Source: Blastocystis sp. Blastoise (Eukaryota > Sar > Bigyra > Opalinata > Blastocystidae). From it: a DNA stretch of 64,000 nucleotides. The stretch is taken from NCBI GenBank assembly GCA_039096225.1, contig JBBPEB010000009.1:647001-711000 (forward strand). Direction: 5' to 3'. Below, piece after piece: positions 1 to 16,327 of this stretch. Positions within the stretch are counted from its first letter, which is position 1; each line of letters opens with the position of its first letter. The notes beneath the pieces were generated by a model that was given only the letters and a program-made list of their open reading frames with translations, did not search any database and had not been told where the DNA came from. A program made the position numbers and the translations under genes.

Positions 1-1
1 T

Positions 2-1716
2 ATTGATAATAATGATAATAATACTCGTTCATCCAATCAAATAGTTGCTAATGATGTTTTATCCCATCATATCGATGAATCTGTTGATATTACTATTCCT
101 AATGAGTCAACTACTACTACTACTACTACTGTATCTTCTCTTCCTAATACTTCGTCTATTATTACTACTGATACTGATATTAATAATGTTCATAATAATA
201 ATGATAATAATGTTAATATTGATATAACTTCTTCCACTACTACAAATCAACAGAAACGAACAATTGATGATGATGGTATGATTATTCTTTATTATATATA
301 GTATATTTATAACATACATATATATATAGAATCAACTGTAAAACGAGTTAAAGAAGAAAAAGATGGTAAGTCTATATATTCTATTTATTAATATATATAA
401 TTATAATTATTTATATATATAGAATCATCTTCTACAATGACTAATAATACTATTGTTTCCACTGTATATATATATATATATTACATATTATGTATTATTT
501 TTATTAATATGATTATTCATGTTATTATTTAGTCTTCATTTAATATTGATGCTCCTGCATTTATTCCTATTCCTAAGCCCGCTATAATCCCCGCGGGAAA
601 TTCTGTATCAACTCCTGTTATTCATGATGAAACTGAGAATAATACTTCAAATATTATTCCAACTATCTCTAATAATCATAATAATAATAATGATAGTATG
701 AAACATGAACAAAAACCTATTGTAGATACATTAAAAATGATACCATCGGATCACATCATTACTTCTAATCCTTCTGATTCTGTCAGTACTGATATCCATA
801 AAGTAATAATACCTACAACTACTCCTTCAACTACTGTTAGTACTCCTTCAACTACTACTCCTACTAATAAAAATGAAACTCTTAATAATAAAGCAACGAC
901 ACCTGCTACTATTCAAAATCAACCAATAAATTCAGCTCAAGTCAGTAAAACTCAGTCAAATTTAAAATCAATAGAAATGATGAAAAATGAATTAACAATG
1001 AAAGCTTTAGCTTCAATAACAAATCGTGTTAATAAGGCTAATAATAAGCCTAATAATAATAAGAGTATTACTACTTCTGTTACTATTCCTGTGAAACTAA
1101 CTCCTACTCCTGTTAATAATACTACTAATACTACTACTCCTGTTACTGCTACTACTACTAGTACTGCTCCTGTTACTCCTACTCCTGTTACTAGTACTAC
1201 TCCTGCTACTCCTGCTACTCCTACTCCTGTTACTACTACTCCTGTTACTACTCCTGTTACTACTACTCCTGCTACTCCTACTACTACTACAAATAATATA
1301 AATAAGTCTACTACTAGTACTTCACATATAAAACCAACTTATTCTTCATCTAAATCACAACACTCATTATTAAAACTACCTGAAGAAACTGAAGAAACAG
1401 TACGTGCTCAATATAAATATATGTGCTTAAAATGGCATCCTGGATCAGATTATCAAACTAATTTAGATAAATTATTTCAAAAACCTTATCTTAAGAAACG
1501 ACCTGTTAGTCTCATTGAATCTTTTGCTGAAAAGTATATTTATTTATTTATCTGTTTATTAATATATATATATATATATATAATTTAGATTAATTTCATA
1601 ATAATATATAATAGTATAATTATTTATGTCTATATAGATATAATCATCTGGATAATATATCAGATATATTAAAAATTAAAACTGATGCTGATATTTATAA
1701 AGAATTACCTAAATAA
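2..1716 (+). CDS. PAM2-motif, Thr/Asn-rich low-complexity protein (3' part)
   Basis: The 5' end lies outside the window. Five exons splice in one open frame: 2-275, 330-365, 423-463, 533-1533 and 1638-1716, ending in TAA. Introns begin gtatg, gtaag or gtata and end atag or ttag. The start of exon 4 encodes SSFNIDAPAFIP, which fits the PAM2 consensus (F/L-N-x-x-A-x-x-F-x-P) used to bind the MLLE domain of poly(A)-binding protein. A Thr/Pro/Ser-rich stretch follows (repeated TPVT/TTP), then a more complex C-terminus containing YMCLKWHPGSDYQ and ending in KELPK. No folded domain is recognised in the visible part. PAM2 inside a disordered Thr/Asn-rich protein recalls ataxin-2/Pbp1 or other mRNA-metabolism factors, but the Lsm part that would test this is not in the window. 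The gene model is fairly secure; the function is inferred. Confidence 0.75.
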
Positions 1717-3604
1717 GTATTTAATTATTTATATATATATTTTATTATATTTGAATATTTTCCACTTTTTTGTTAATGTTTTTATATGAATCTTCTTTAT
1801 TCCTTTTATATATGTTTTTGCAATATTATTCTTGTTTTGTACAATTTTATTTGTTTACAACTGTTTATTCATTTTCATATTTTTAACTTTTATCTATTAT
1901 ACATATATTTAATATTACCTTAATAATTGAGCAACAGGAATTATTCACAAACTTTTAACACAAGCTATTTATCAGTAATTTGTAATACACATTATTCATA
2001 TTTATATGAATTACAACAATAATTTGAATATCATTTATTATTCATTTATTAAATAATTAAAACAATACTTTCGATGTACTCAATCATTTACTATCATGAA
2101 TAAACAGAGAAATAAACATAAATATATTAAACAATTAATAATAATGTAATTAATCCTTTCCAATTTTTTTTGCCACACTGAAGAAGTCATAAAAATTTGT
2201 GACACATTTTAAACTTTTAGCCATAAAAGAAATAATACTCATCATTATGAAGTCTGTTTTAGAATGACTTTTGTGATAGCCACCAAAAGTGCAACAAAAT
2301 GTTAGGAATTGTCTGACTTAAAGAATACTTATTCAAATACATAGATTGTAACAAAAACCGATATTTTGATTATGCACCAAATTATTAAAAAGCAAACGTA
2401 AACATATATACAAATTCCATTAAGCCAGTAGAATACTTTGTATACACATTTAGATTTACACAATTAATAAAAAAATAAAAGAATAAAAACAGTAATATAA
2501 TTATATATATAAATAAATATATATAGATAAATATAGTTACAACTATTAATAATTTCTTTTAAAGATAGATATAAAAAATTAAAACAATATATATAAATAG
2601 AAAGCCAGATCTATAACAAATACGAACATATAAAACTCAATTTATATATTTATAGCCAATAATATTATCAATAAATATATAAAAATCTAAACTATGTTCA
2701 AATAAATATGTAAATAAAACACCCATAATACATATGTAAATAAATATTTAATTATATATTATATATGTATATAAATAATAAATATACATATAATATAAAA
2801 TTATTAAATACAAAGATAAAAATATTTATATTTCCATTATGTATAACATAAATAATAAATATATATTCATGTAACATGTATATATATTTAAAAATAAATA
2901 AATAAAAATAACCCATAAAATGTATGTATATAAACTAATATATACATATCTAAATGAGAAATAAAAGATAGATATAAACAAATAAAACATTATATAAAAA
3001 AAAATATATATATATATTAACCCTTAAAAATATATAACATAAAATTATATAATTATATAAAAAGAATAAAATGAAAACATAGTAATTAAGAATAATATAT
3101 TCAATACAAGAAAACTGTGTAAAAAAACATTAAACTTAAAAAAATAGATTTATAAAAATATATATAGAGCATATAATAATAAAATACTATTATATAAACA
3201 TCTTGCTATTTTTATCAATAAAATATATGAATAAAAAGATATATTATAAACAAATATGTATATATAGAATATAAATTAGATTATTATAAACAAATATAAA
3301 AAATATATATATAAATTTGATTATTATAAAAAGATATAAAAAAAATATATATATATATTAGATTATTATAAAAAAAATATTAATAAAAAAATAGATATAT
3401 AAATTAGATTATATAAAAATGTATAAAAACATATATATATAAATTAGATTATATAAAAAAAAATATTAAAAAAAAAAGATATATAAATTAGAGTATCATA
3501 AAAAAATATTTAAAATATATATATATATATATTAGATTACTATAAAAAATATTTAAAATATATATATATATATATAAATTAGATTATTATAAAACTGCAC
3601 AAAA

Positions 3605-3642
<38 letters not shown>

Positions 3643-3750
3643 TTAATAATAAGTAACAAATATTCAAACAAAAAAATATAACAATTAAAAATTTCAATAA
3701 TAATGATAATTTATATAATTGGCTGGAATAAGTCTAATGAGTTTTTCAAA
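1717..3750. other. Convergent intergenic region
   Basis: About 2 kb between the 3' ends of the PAM2-motif gene and the giant Asn-rich gene. It is stop-rich, with A/T runs and TATATA stretches. I see no ORF with coding character and no RNA gene. A degenerate minisatellite occupies 3264-3640. Confidence 0.6.
3264..3640. repeat. Degenerate AT minisatellite
   Basis: Roughly eight imperfect copies of a ~45-60 bp unit built on 'ttagattattataaaa' followed by a TATATA run. It lies just downstream of the 3' end of the Asn-rich gene (stop at 3751). Confidence 0.6.
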
Positions 3751-4093
3751 TCAATTCTTTTCATCTACTTGCTTTTCATTAGCAAAAGTATATAATTTTC
3801 CACCGAATAGAACATGATTAGAATCAATAGGTTTTGCATTGAAAAAACTATTATCTTTATAAAAAACTCCACAACTATTAGTACAAGTACTATAATCACC
3901 CAAATCAAAATCTAAAATACTATTCCTAAAATTCAAATATTGTTCTTTGTTACGTCGTCTTCTATATGCTTCAGCAAAAGTAAGTCTTGGCTCAATTCTA
4001 TTGAAATTCATATTGCTATTTCCAATAAAAGGATCACTGAAATGAGTATTACTATTAGGGAGAATGTTTTGATATGCTTCATGATTATGATCA

Positions 4094-4182
<89 letters not shown>

Positions 4183-4257
4183 GAAATTATTATTATCATT
4201 ATTAACGAAATTATTATTATCATTATTAACGAAATTATTATTATCATTATTAACGAA

Positions 4258-4301
<44 letters not shown>

Positions 4302-4338
4302 CATTATTAACCAAATTATTATTATTATTATTAACCAA

Positions 4339-4371
<33 letters not shown>

Positions 4372-7300
4372 GAAATTATTATTATTATTATTATTATCAT
4401 TATTAACCAAATTATTATTATTATTAGCCAAATTATTATTAACCAAATTATTATTAACGAAATTATTATTATCATTATTAACGAAATTATTATTATTATT
4501 AACGAAATTATTATTATTATTAACGAAATTATTATTATTATTAACGAAATTATTATTATTATTATTACCGAAATTATTATTATTATTAACCGAATTATTA
4601 TTAACGAAATTATTATTACCGAAATTATTATTATTAACGAAATTATTATTATTATTAACGAAATTATTATTATTATTAACGAAATTATTATTATTATTAA
4701 CGAAATTATTATTATTATTAACCGAATTATTATTAACGAAATTATTATTACCGAAATTATTATTATTAACGAAATTATTATTATTATTAACGAAATTATT
4801 ATTATTATTCATAAAACCATTCCAATTGCTACCAAAATTAAAACTATTGTTATTAATAATATTGGTTCCTCTATTAGAAATATTATCACAATTAGTATTT
4901 AAGTCAACATTTTCATTTCGGCAATAATTAAAATTAATGTTGTTACTAGTAATAGCACTACTACTAATACTATCATTTTCATGATTATTAAAATAATTAT
5001 TTAAATTAGTATATCCATAATTGTTAGAATTATCATTTAAAGTAATATTGTTTCTATTATTATAATAAGAATTACTATCGTCAACAATACTATTATTTTT
5101 ATCTTCTTCGATTTCCATTAATCCAGTATTATTTTCAGTACATGCATCATAATAATGATTGCCTTCATTTTCAACTTCTTTATACATAATTCCTCCAACA
5201 ACAACATGATGATTATCACTTTCCATATCATTATTTAAATTATAATCCATAGTATCACTAGAATTATCATCCATATTATCATCAATCATATTATTATTAC
5301 TAGTTTCATTAGTATTATTATCAATATTATTATTACTAGTTTCATTAGTATCATTATCATCAATCATATTATTATTACTAGTTTCATTAGTATTATTATC
5401 ATCAATCATATTATTATTACTAGTTTCATTAGTATTATTATAATCCATAGTATCAGAATTATCATCCATACTGTCATCAATCATATTATTATTATTATTT
5501 TCATAAGTATTATTATAATCAATAATATTATTATTACTAGTTTCATTAGTATTATTATCATCAATCATATTATTATTATTATTATTTTCATAAGTATTAT
5601 AATCAATAATATTATTATTATTACTAGTATCATTAGTATTATAATCAATAATAATATTATTATTATTTGTTTCATTAATATTATTATCAATAATATTATT
5701 ATTACTAGTTTCATTAGTATTATTATAATCAGTAATATTATTATTAATAGTTTCATTAGTATTATAGTCAATAATGTTATTATTAATATTTTCATTAGTA
5801 TTATAATCAATAATGTTATTATTAATATTTTCATTAGTATTATCATCTATAATATTATTATTACTAGTTTCATTAGTATTATCATCTATAATATTATTAT
5901 TACTAGTTTCATTAGTATTATTATCAATATTATTATTAATAGTTTCATTAGTATTATCTTCAATAATATTATTATTACTAGTTTCATTAGTATTATCTTC
6001 AATAATATTATTATTAATATTTTCATTAGTATTATAATCAATAATATTATTATTACTATTATTTTCATAAGTATTATTATAATCAATATTATTATTATTA
6101 GTATTTTCATAAGTATGATAATCAATATTATTATTATTACTAGTATCATTAGTATTATAATCAATAATATTATTATTATTACTAGTATCATTAGTATTAT
6201 AATCAATAATATTATTATTATTACTAGTATCATTAGTATTATAATCAATAATATTATTATTACTATTATTACTATTATTACTATTATTTTCATAAGTATT
6301 ATTATAATCAATATTATTATTATTAATATTTTCATTAGTATTATAATCAATATTATTATTACTATTATTTTCATTAGTTGTATCATCAATAATATTATTA
6401 CTAATAGTTTCATTAGTATTATTATAATCAATATTATTATTATTAATATTTTCATTAATATTATTATCAATAATACTATTATTAATAGTTTCATTAGTAT
6501 TATTATTACTAGTTTCAGTAGTATTATTATAATCAATAATACTATTATTTTCATTAGCATTATTATCAATAATATTATTATTATTACTAGTTTCATTAGC
6601 ATTATTATCAATAATAATATTATTATTACTAGTTTCATTAGTATTATAATCAATAATATTATTATTATTATTATTTTCATAAGTATTATAATCAATAATA
6701 TTATTATTATTACTAGTATCATTAGTATTATAATCAATAATATTATTATTATTAATAGTTTCATTAGTATTATTATAATCAATAATATTATTATTAATAG
6801 TTTCATTAGTATTATTATCAATAATAATATTATTAATATTTTCATTAGTATTATTATCAATAATAATATTATTATTTTCATTAGTATTATTATAATCAAT
6901 AATATTATCATCAGCATGAATATTAATAGTTTCATTAGTATTATAATCAATAATACTATTATTAATAGTTTCATTAGTATTATTATAATCAATATTATTA
7001 TTATTATTTTCATTAGTATTATAATCAATAATATTATTATTATTAATAGTTTCATTAGTATTATCATTAGTATTATTATAATCAATAATATTATTATTAA
7101 TAGTTTCATTAGTATTATTATCAATAATAATATTATTATTATTAATAGTATCATTAGTATTATTATTATCAATAATACTATTATTAATAGTTTCATTAGT
7201 ATTATTATAATCAATAATATTATTATTATTAATAGTTTCATTAGTATAATCTTCAATAATGTTATTAATAATAGTTTCATTAGTATTATTATCAATAATA

Positions 7301-10300
7301 TTATTATTAATATTTTCATTAGTATTATTATAATCAATAATATTATTATTATTATTTTCATTAGTATTATTATAATCAATAATAATATTATTATTAATAG
7401 TTTCATTAGTATTATTATAATCAATAATAATATTATTATTATTATTATTTTCATAAGTATTATTATAATCAATAATATTATTATTAATAGTTTCATAAGT
7501 ATTATTATGATCAATAATATTATTATTAATAGTTTCATTAGTATTATTATTAATAATATTAATATTTTCATTAATATTATCATCTATAATATTATTATTA
7601 ATATTTTCATTAGTATTATTATCAATAATATTATTATTAATATTTTCATTAACATTATCATCATTAGTAATATTATTATCATTTTCATTAATATTATTAT
7701 CAATAATATTATTATCATTTTCATTAGTATTATTATCAATAATATTATTAATAATAGTTTCATTAATATTATCATCTATAATATTATTAATAATAGTTTC
7801 ATTAATATTATTATCAATAATATTATTATCATTTTCATCAGTATTATTATCAATAATATTATTAATAATAGTTTCATTAGTATTATCATCAATAATATTA
7901 TTAATAATAGTTTTATTAATATTATCATCATTAGTAATATTATTATCATGCTCATTAATATTATCAACAATAATATTATTATTAATAGTTTCATTAGTAT
8001 TATCATCAATAATATTATTATCATTTTTATTAGTATTATCATCAATAATATTATTATCATTTTCATTAATATTATCATGTATAATATTATTATCATTTTC
8101 ATTAATATTATCATCAATAATATTATTATCATTTTCATTAATATTATCATGTATAATATTATTATCATTTTCATTAATATTATCATCAATAATATTATTA
8201 TTATTTTCATTAATATTATCATCAATAATATTATTAATAATAGTTTCATTAGTATTATCATCAATAATATTATTATCATTTTCATTAATATTATCATGTA
8301 TAATATTATTATCATTTTCATTAATATTATCATCAATAATATTATTAATAATAGTTTCATTAATATTATCATCAATAATATTATTATTATTTTCATTAGT
8401 ATTATCATCATTAGTAATATTATTATCATTTTCATTAATATTATAATCAATAATATTATTATTAATAGTTTCATTAATATTATCATCTATAATATTATTA
8501 TCATTTTCATTAGTATTATTATCAATAATAATATTATTAATATTTTCATTAGTATTATTATCAATAATAATATTATTATTTTCATTAGTATTATAATCAA
8601 TAATATTATTATCATTTTCATTAATATTATCATCAAAAATATTATTAATAGCTTCATCAATATTATAATCAATAATATTATTATTAATAATAATTCTATA
8701 TAATTCAACTAACCTTCTACAAATATCACATATTACCAAAACCAAAAATAGAGTTGAAATAACCAAAATGCCATTTTTTTGAGGTAATGAAAAACAAATA
8801 CAATAGTCATTCAATATTTCATACTTCTCTTCTTCATTTAATTGCTTAAATAATTTTTGTATACATATCTGATAATATATACTAGTGGTGGTAGTATTAT
8901 ATATATCTCCATCTTCTTTACTGGACTTGGTGGTGACAAGACCAGTAATAGAAGTGTTGTTGTTAGTATTGTTAGTGGTGATAACAGTATTAACAACAGA
9001 AGTATAAGAAGTAACAAAAATTGATGAAGAAGAAGAGGAAGAAACATTTGCAAGAGTATTAGAATTAGAAGTGGCATTGATAATAGAAGTCGTATGATTT
9101 TCAAGATAAACTATATGATTGTCGGTAATAATATGATTATTATCATATGTATAGTTGGTAAGAGAATTATAATTACTATTTATTAATGTGTAATTAGTAA
9201 TATATAAAAATATATCCATAGTATTATTCAAAGAAACAGTATAATTATCAGTAGTATAAGTAATATTATTAATACATATAAGATTATCAATATTAAAAAT
9301 ATTATCATCAATTTTACAAGGATCAGTATAAGTAATATTATTAATACATATAAGATTATCAATATTAAAAATATTATCATCAATTTTACAAGGATCAGTA
9401 TAAGTAATATTATTAATACATATAAGATTATCAATATTAAAAATATTATCATCAATTTTACAAGGATCAGTATAAGTAATATTATTAATACATATAAAAT
9501 TATCAATATTAAAAATATTATCATCAATTTTACAAGGATCAGTATAAGTAATATTATTAATACATATAAGATTATCAATATTAAAAATATTATCATCAAT
9601 TTTACAAGGATCAGTATAAGTAATATTATTAATACATATAAGATTATCAATATTAAAAATATTATCATCAATTTTACAAGGATCAGTATAAGTAATATTA
9701 TTAATACATATAAGATTATCAATATTAAAAATATTATCATCAATTTTACAAGGATCAGTATAAGTAATATTATTAATACATATAAAATTATCAATATTAA
9801 AAATATTATCATCAATTTTACAAGGATCAGTATAAGTAATATTATTAATACATATAAAATTATCAATATTAAAAATATTATCATCAATTTTACAAGGATC
9901 AGTATAAGTAATATTATTAATACATATAAAATTATCAATATTAAAAATATTATCATCAATTTTACAAGGATCAGTATAAGTAATATTATTAATACATATA
10001 AGATTATCAATATTAAAAATATTATCATCAATTTTACAAGGATCAGTATAAGTAATATTATTAATACATATAAGATTATCAATATTAAAAATATTATCAT
10101 CAATTTTACAAGGATCAGTATAAGTAATATTATTAATACATATAAAATTATCAATATTAAAAATATTATCATCAACTTTACAAGGATCAGTAACATAAGT
10201 ATCATCTATAATATCATCATTACAATTAATGATACAAATATAAGTTATAGAAAGAGTATAAGCAGTATTATGAATATTATGAATATTATTCATAATAGAA

Positions 10301-12377
10301 GAACTATTATTACTAATAGTAATTACAGTATTCGTAGAAGAACTGAATTTAACAATATTAAATGGCGACAAAGATAATATTCTTCTAAATAAAGAAATTC
10401 TTGGTTTATTATTAATAGAATTTGTAGATTTTATATAATTACTAATAGTATTAATAATACGTTTAACAGACTTATTCAAAATAGCAGATTTTAATGCTAT
10501 ATCATCAGAAGAAAATATTCTAGAAGGAGTAGATATGCTATTAGAAGAAAAAGCACTAACAGAAGGAATTTCAGTATTATTAGTGGAAGCAGAGTTATTA
10601 GTATGAATAATAGCTTTACCGAAGATAGTAGAAACATTTGAAACATCACTATTGTTGACAACGTTATTAGCGACAGTAGTATGACCCATTAAGAGAGCAT
10701 CAATACTATCAGAAATAGGAATAGCATTATAAGCAAGAACACTTTCGTTATGAATAGTATTATTGGAAGAATAACTTGTGTTAGTTTTACTACTAATAGT
10801 ATTACTAAAGGGATCATAGCTATCAGAGGAAATAACACTCTCGGTAACACTATGTTTATCAAAAATAGGAGAAATAGAAACAAGATGATCATTATCATCA
10901 TAGATAGAGCTATCAGTTAAGATTTTAGTATTATTAGCCAACTTAAAATAATTATAGGTAACAACACAATTGGAATTAATAATACAAGGATCTGAAATAC
11001 AGCTATCAGTTAAGATTTTAGTATTATTAGCCAACTTAAAATAATTATAGGTAATAACACAATTGGAATTAATAATACAAGGATCTGAAATAGAGCTATC
11101 AGAAAGCACTGTAGTATCACTGGATGGGAAACAATCATCATGGAGAATATGATAATTAGATAGGACAAAAGCTTTAAAAGAGCCAATATGTGTATCTGAA
11201 AGAACACCATTATAAGAAATAGCAGTATTATCGAAAATAGTACGAGAATCCGAGAGAACAACATGATCACAAACAGAATGAGTAATATTATCTGTAAGGG
11301 CCATGCCAGCATAGAAAGCAAAAGTATCTGAGAGAATACAAGTACTATTAGAGGGCATAATATCATCAAAAGGAACATCATTACCATCTCCAGATGCAAC
11401 ACCGTTTAAGCAGATAGCACTATTCAATACAAAAGAAGCATTCATAATTCTAGTATTATAAGGTATGATAACGCTAACCGAACAAATAAGAGTTGCACTT
11501 GAGGATAAGGGAGCAATGAGACTTAGAGAGGTATTATTAACGGGAATATAGGTATCATTAGAGACAGAATTAGAAACACTTAGTTTGCTAATTGAAATGA
11601 TAGTACTATTACTTGGAGTAACAGTATTATTGTAGAGCCGATTAGTATTTGGACCAATCGAGTAGTATGAAGACAGGCAAGTATCACGAGAATTCCTATA
11701 AATAGAATAAATATAATTTAGATAATGATTATTAGTAAAAGAAATAAAAGATTAAAGACTAATTAAAAGAACATACGTTAAATTAACTTGCTGTCTAGTG
11801 GATAATTGGAAGCAATCTCGATAGTGGCAATAGATAGAGAGATCTATATATGTGTATACTGGCTTATAACACATAACTATAGAAAACTCATCATAACCAT
11901 CAAAAAGAAAGCGACCAACATCGTAAGCAGCCAACAAGGACAAGGTATCTTGGCTTAAATAAGACATCTTGTCGTTGTATAAATCATTCAAAAATGACCG
12001 GTTGAAGGCACTCAACGCTTTAACTTTACACATCTATATAAAATGGCAATTATGATAATTATATTAAAAAATATAAACAATAATTATAAAAAATATAATG
12101 AATAGACCAGTTATAATAAAACAAGAAAACAAGAAAACATAAAAACAAAGGTATATAATGGGGTCATACAATGATTTCACTGAAGGATACATCATAATCC
12201 GCGAGGTTTCGGTTTTTCGGTGCGTGTTGAGAAACACGTGAGTCGCCAAAGACCGTATCGAAGAACGGAAAGAAAGAATGTACCTAAATAGTAGAGAGTA
12301 TAATAATAAAAACCTACTTCAGTAGGAAGTATCATTAGTTGGAAAGTAACTAACAAAGCAAAGACCAGGTTAACCAT
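3751..12377 (-). CDS. Giant type-I membrane protein with 24-aa ectodomain repeats and Asn-rich tail
   Basis: Proposed exons are 12377-12318, 12283-12170, 12033-11777 and 11695-3751 (2,791 codons, TGA stop); all junctions keep phase. Exon 1 encodes a signal-peptide-like MVNLVFALLVTFQLMILPTE. The ectodomain (~1,100 aa) is rich in Ser, Asn and Thr and holds a duplicated 31-aa unit and thirteen 24-aa units starting TDPCK. A membrane segment follows (GILVISTLFLVLVIC, near 8750), then basic residues and ~1,650 aa of Asn-rich repeats: NNIIDxNxNET units, FVNNNNN units and polyN. A non-repetitive C-terminus includes RLTFAEAYRRRRNKEQYL. Topology is inferred from signal peptide plus one membrane segment. 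The 34-bp first intron is unusually short, so the two N-terminal exons are less certain than the rest. I recognise no family; adhesion or receptor roles are guesses. Confidence 0.75.
4100..4820 (-). repeat. Asn/FVN repeat tract (coding)
   Basis: Part of the Asn-rich tail. In sense orientation it is AAT runs broken by 'FVNNNNN' and 'FGNNN' units, with near-identical blocks repeated between about 4440 and 4820. It also opens an antisense frame reading poly-Ile, which I treat as a shadow. Confidence 0.85.
5250..8700 (-). repeat. Degenerate NNIIDxNxNETI repeats (coding)
   Basis: About 3.4 kb of short degenerate units (10-14 codons) of the form N-N-I-I-D-(D/Y/N)-N-T-N-E-T/N-I/N, just inside the predicted membrane segment. 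Variation is mostly in unit length and in D/Y/N and T/I choices. The reading frame stays open throughout, so length changes have been held to multiples of three. Confidence 0.9.
9255..10190 (-). repeat. Thirteen 72-bp tandem repeats (coding)
   Basis: Thirteen copies with an exact 72-bp period encode a 24-aa unit: TDPCK(I/V)DDNIFNIDN followed by (F/L)ICINNITY. Copies are almost identical at the DNA level. The main difference is one base giving Phe or Leu; the copy nearest the N-terminus has Val for Ile. Each unit has two Cys and an NIT sequon (N-x-T). Such uniformity points to recent expansion or homogenisation. Confidence 0.95.
10915..11100 (-). repeat. Two 93-bp tandem repeats (coding)
   Basis: Two adjacent near-identical 31-aa units carrying ISDPCIINSNCV, then TYNYFKLANNTKIL. 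The S/T-D-P-C start resembles the TDPC start of the downstream 24-aa units, suggesting a shared design of Cys-containing repeats in the ectodomain. Confidence 0.9.
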
Positions 12378-13739
12378 TAGGATCACAAGAATGAAGAGCA
12401 GGCAAAAGTTGACTAATTATTGTATTCAATGGTGTGGGGTTACTAATGTTGATTCATAATTAATTAGAAAAATGTACTGTGAATTGAAGAATAATCGTGA
12501 AGAACGAATTCTGACGTAATTGTTATCATTAATAGTTCCATCATAATTTCCTTGGGATTTTTCTTATGCTTATTCTGTTTTCGGTAGGTAAATTGTTGGA
12601 AAATAAAATAAAATAAATAGAAAATCAGAATTTATACAAGAAATATGAGAGAAACCCATGAGAATATAAACTATTCTTTAAGTGAATTATATCTTGGTAT
12701 AGTTTTTGTAGACTTGATTCATTCGATTTATATAATGTTTGAATAACAAGCAATTATCTATACACCCAGGAATACTTATGATGGTTTTAAACGGTTTATG
12801 AATGACATCTATTCTTATTTCATTATGGTATATTGCAATGATTTATAAGTATCATAACTTGAGCACCCACAGATTTATACTTCGAAAGCATATTTATTTG
12901 AATCTAACAATAATTAAACTGTAATTCCATTAAATCATTATCAATGCACCTTTTATGAGTATCAACACTGATCATACTACTAATTAACAGTAAATATAAA
13001 AATCACAGTGCTTATAAGGTCTTCACAAAATCATACCATTCAATGTTATTTATTCATAAAATATAATATATATACACGCCAGTTAGTCAATTTCTTTGAG
13101 CAAAAAAGATTCTGGACTATTATCCTCTTGTATAGAATTATCTAGACATAACAATGAACATTATTATTAAATAAAATTATTTACCATTTTATCATTCACA
13201 AGTCATTTAAAATAAAAAGAATGGAATGGACTGCCCAGAATGATAACGCTAAGTTCTACTAAGTGATCATTAATTTCTTAGTTTAGCATTTTTCTGCTTA
13301 CTTTTAGTACCTACAAACTTCTAATACTTTAAAATTTAAATAAATATGTAGTATACTATAAATAAAACGAATAACGACAAATGGATGATGACTATTGTAA
13401 TATATATAATAGTAATGCAAATCATTAGGCAAAGGCAATTTTATTATAAACATTAAGTAAAATTTAGTAAATAAACATCTTGCTTTCAATGATATGATTA
13501 GAAGATTTATATTTCAGAACTTTTATTCAAATACTTAATATCACTTTAAGAGTAACCATAAAATGGCTTTGTTGTTTTCACTGTTCTTTCTCAAATAATA
13601 CTAAGGATTCATAATATAACCATGGGAATCAAAAAGGGATATTTTTTAATGAAGACCTTCCTTTTCTTTTTGTGTTTTGTTCTGAATATAAAAAAAAAAT
13701 ACCTATTTCCCACCACATTGTTAGGTTTTGTCTGAAACA
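12378..13739. other. Divergent intergenic region
   Basis: About 1.36 kb between the start of the Asn-rich membrane-protein gene (-) and the FYVE-like gene (+). It should hold both promoters. No further exon, tRNA B-box or extended repeat was seen; the only ORF here (about 60 codons on the minus strand near 13.4 kb) lacks splice or family support. Confidence 0.5.

Positions 13740-16327
<2,588 letters not shown>

Noticed and set aside
5886-7583. 565-codon minus-strand ORF (MIILMKILII repeats)
   Set aside because: An alternative frame of the same repeats; the true frame continues into complex sequence on both sides, this one does not.
6115-8703. 862-codon plus-strand ORF (IINNIII repeats)
   Set aside because: It is the reverse complement of the in-frame AAT-rich repeats of the minus-strand membrane-protein gene. 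The repeat unit contains no stop on either strand, so openness is automatic.
9255-10190. Regular direct repeats resembling a CRISPR array
   Set aside because: The 72-bp units are contiguous with no variable spacers, keep a coding frame, and the genome is eukaryotic with spliceosomal introns.
12181-12190. GTATCCTTCA (minus strand), a U12 GT-AG-type donor in the Asn-rich gene
   Set aside because: It is in phase and so possible, but no U12 branch-like sequence lies near the acceptor at 12034, and the nearby GTATGA donor works equally well. Treated as coding by default.
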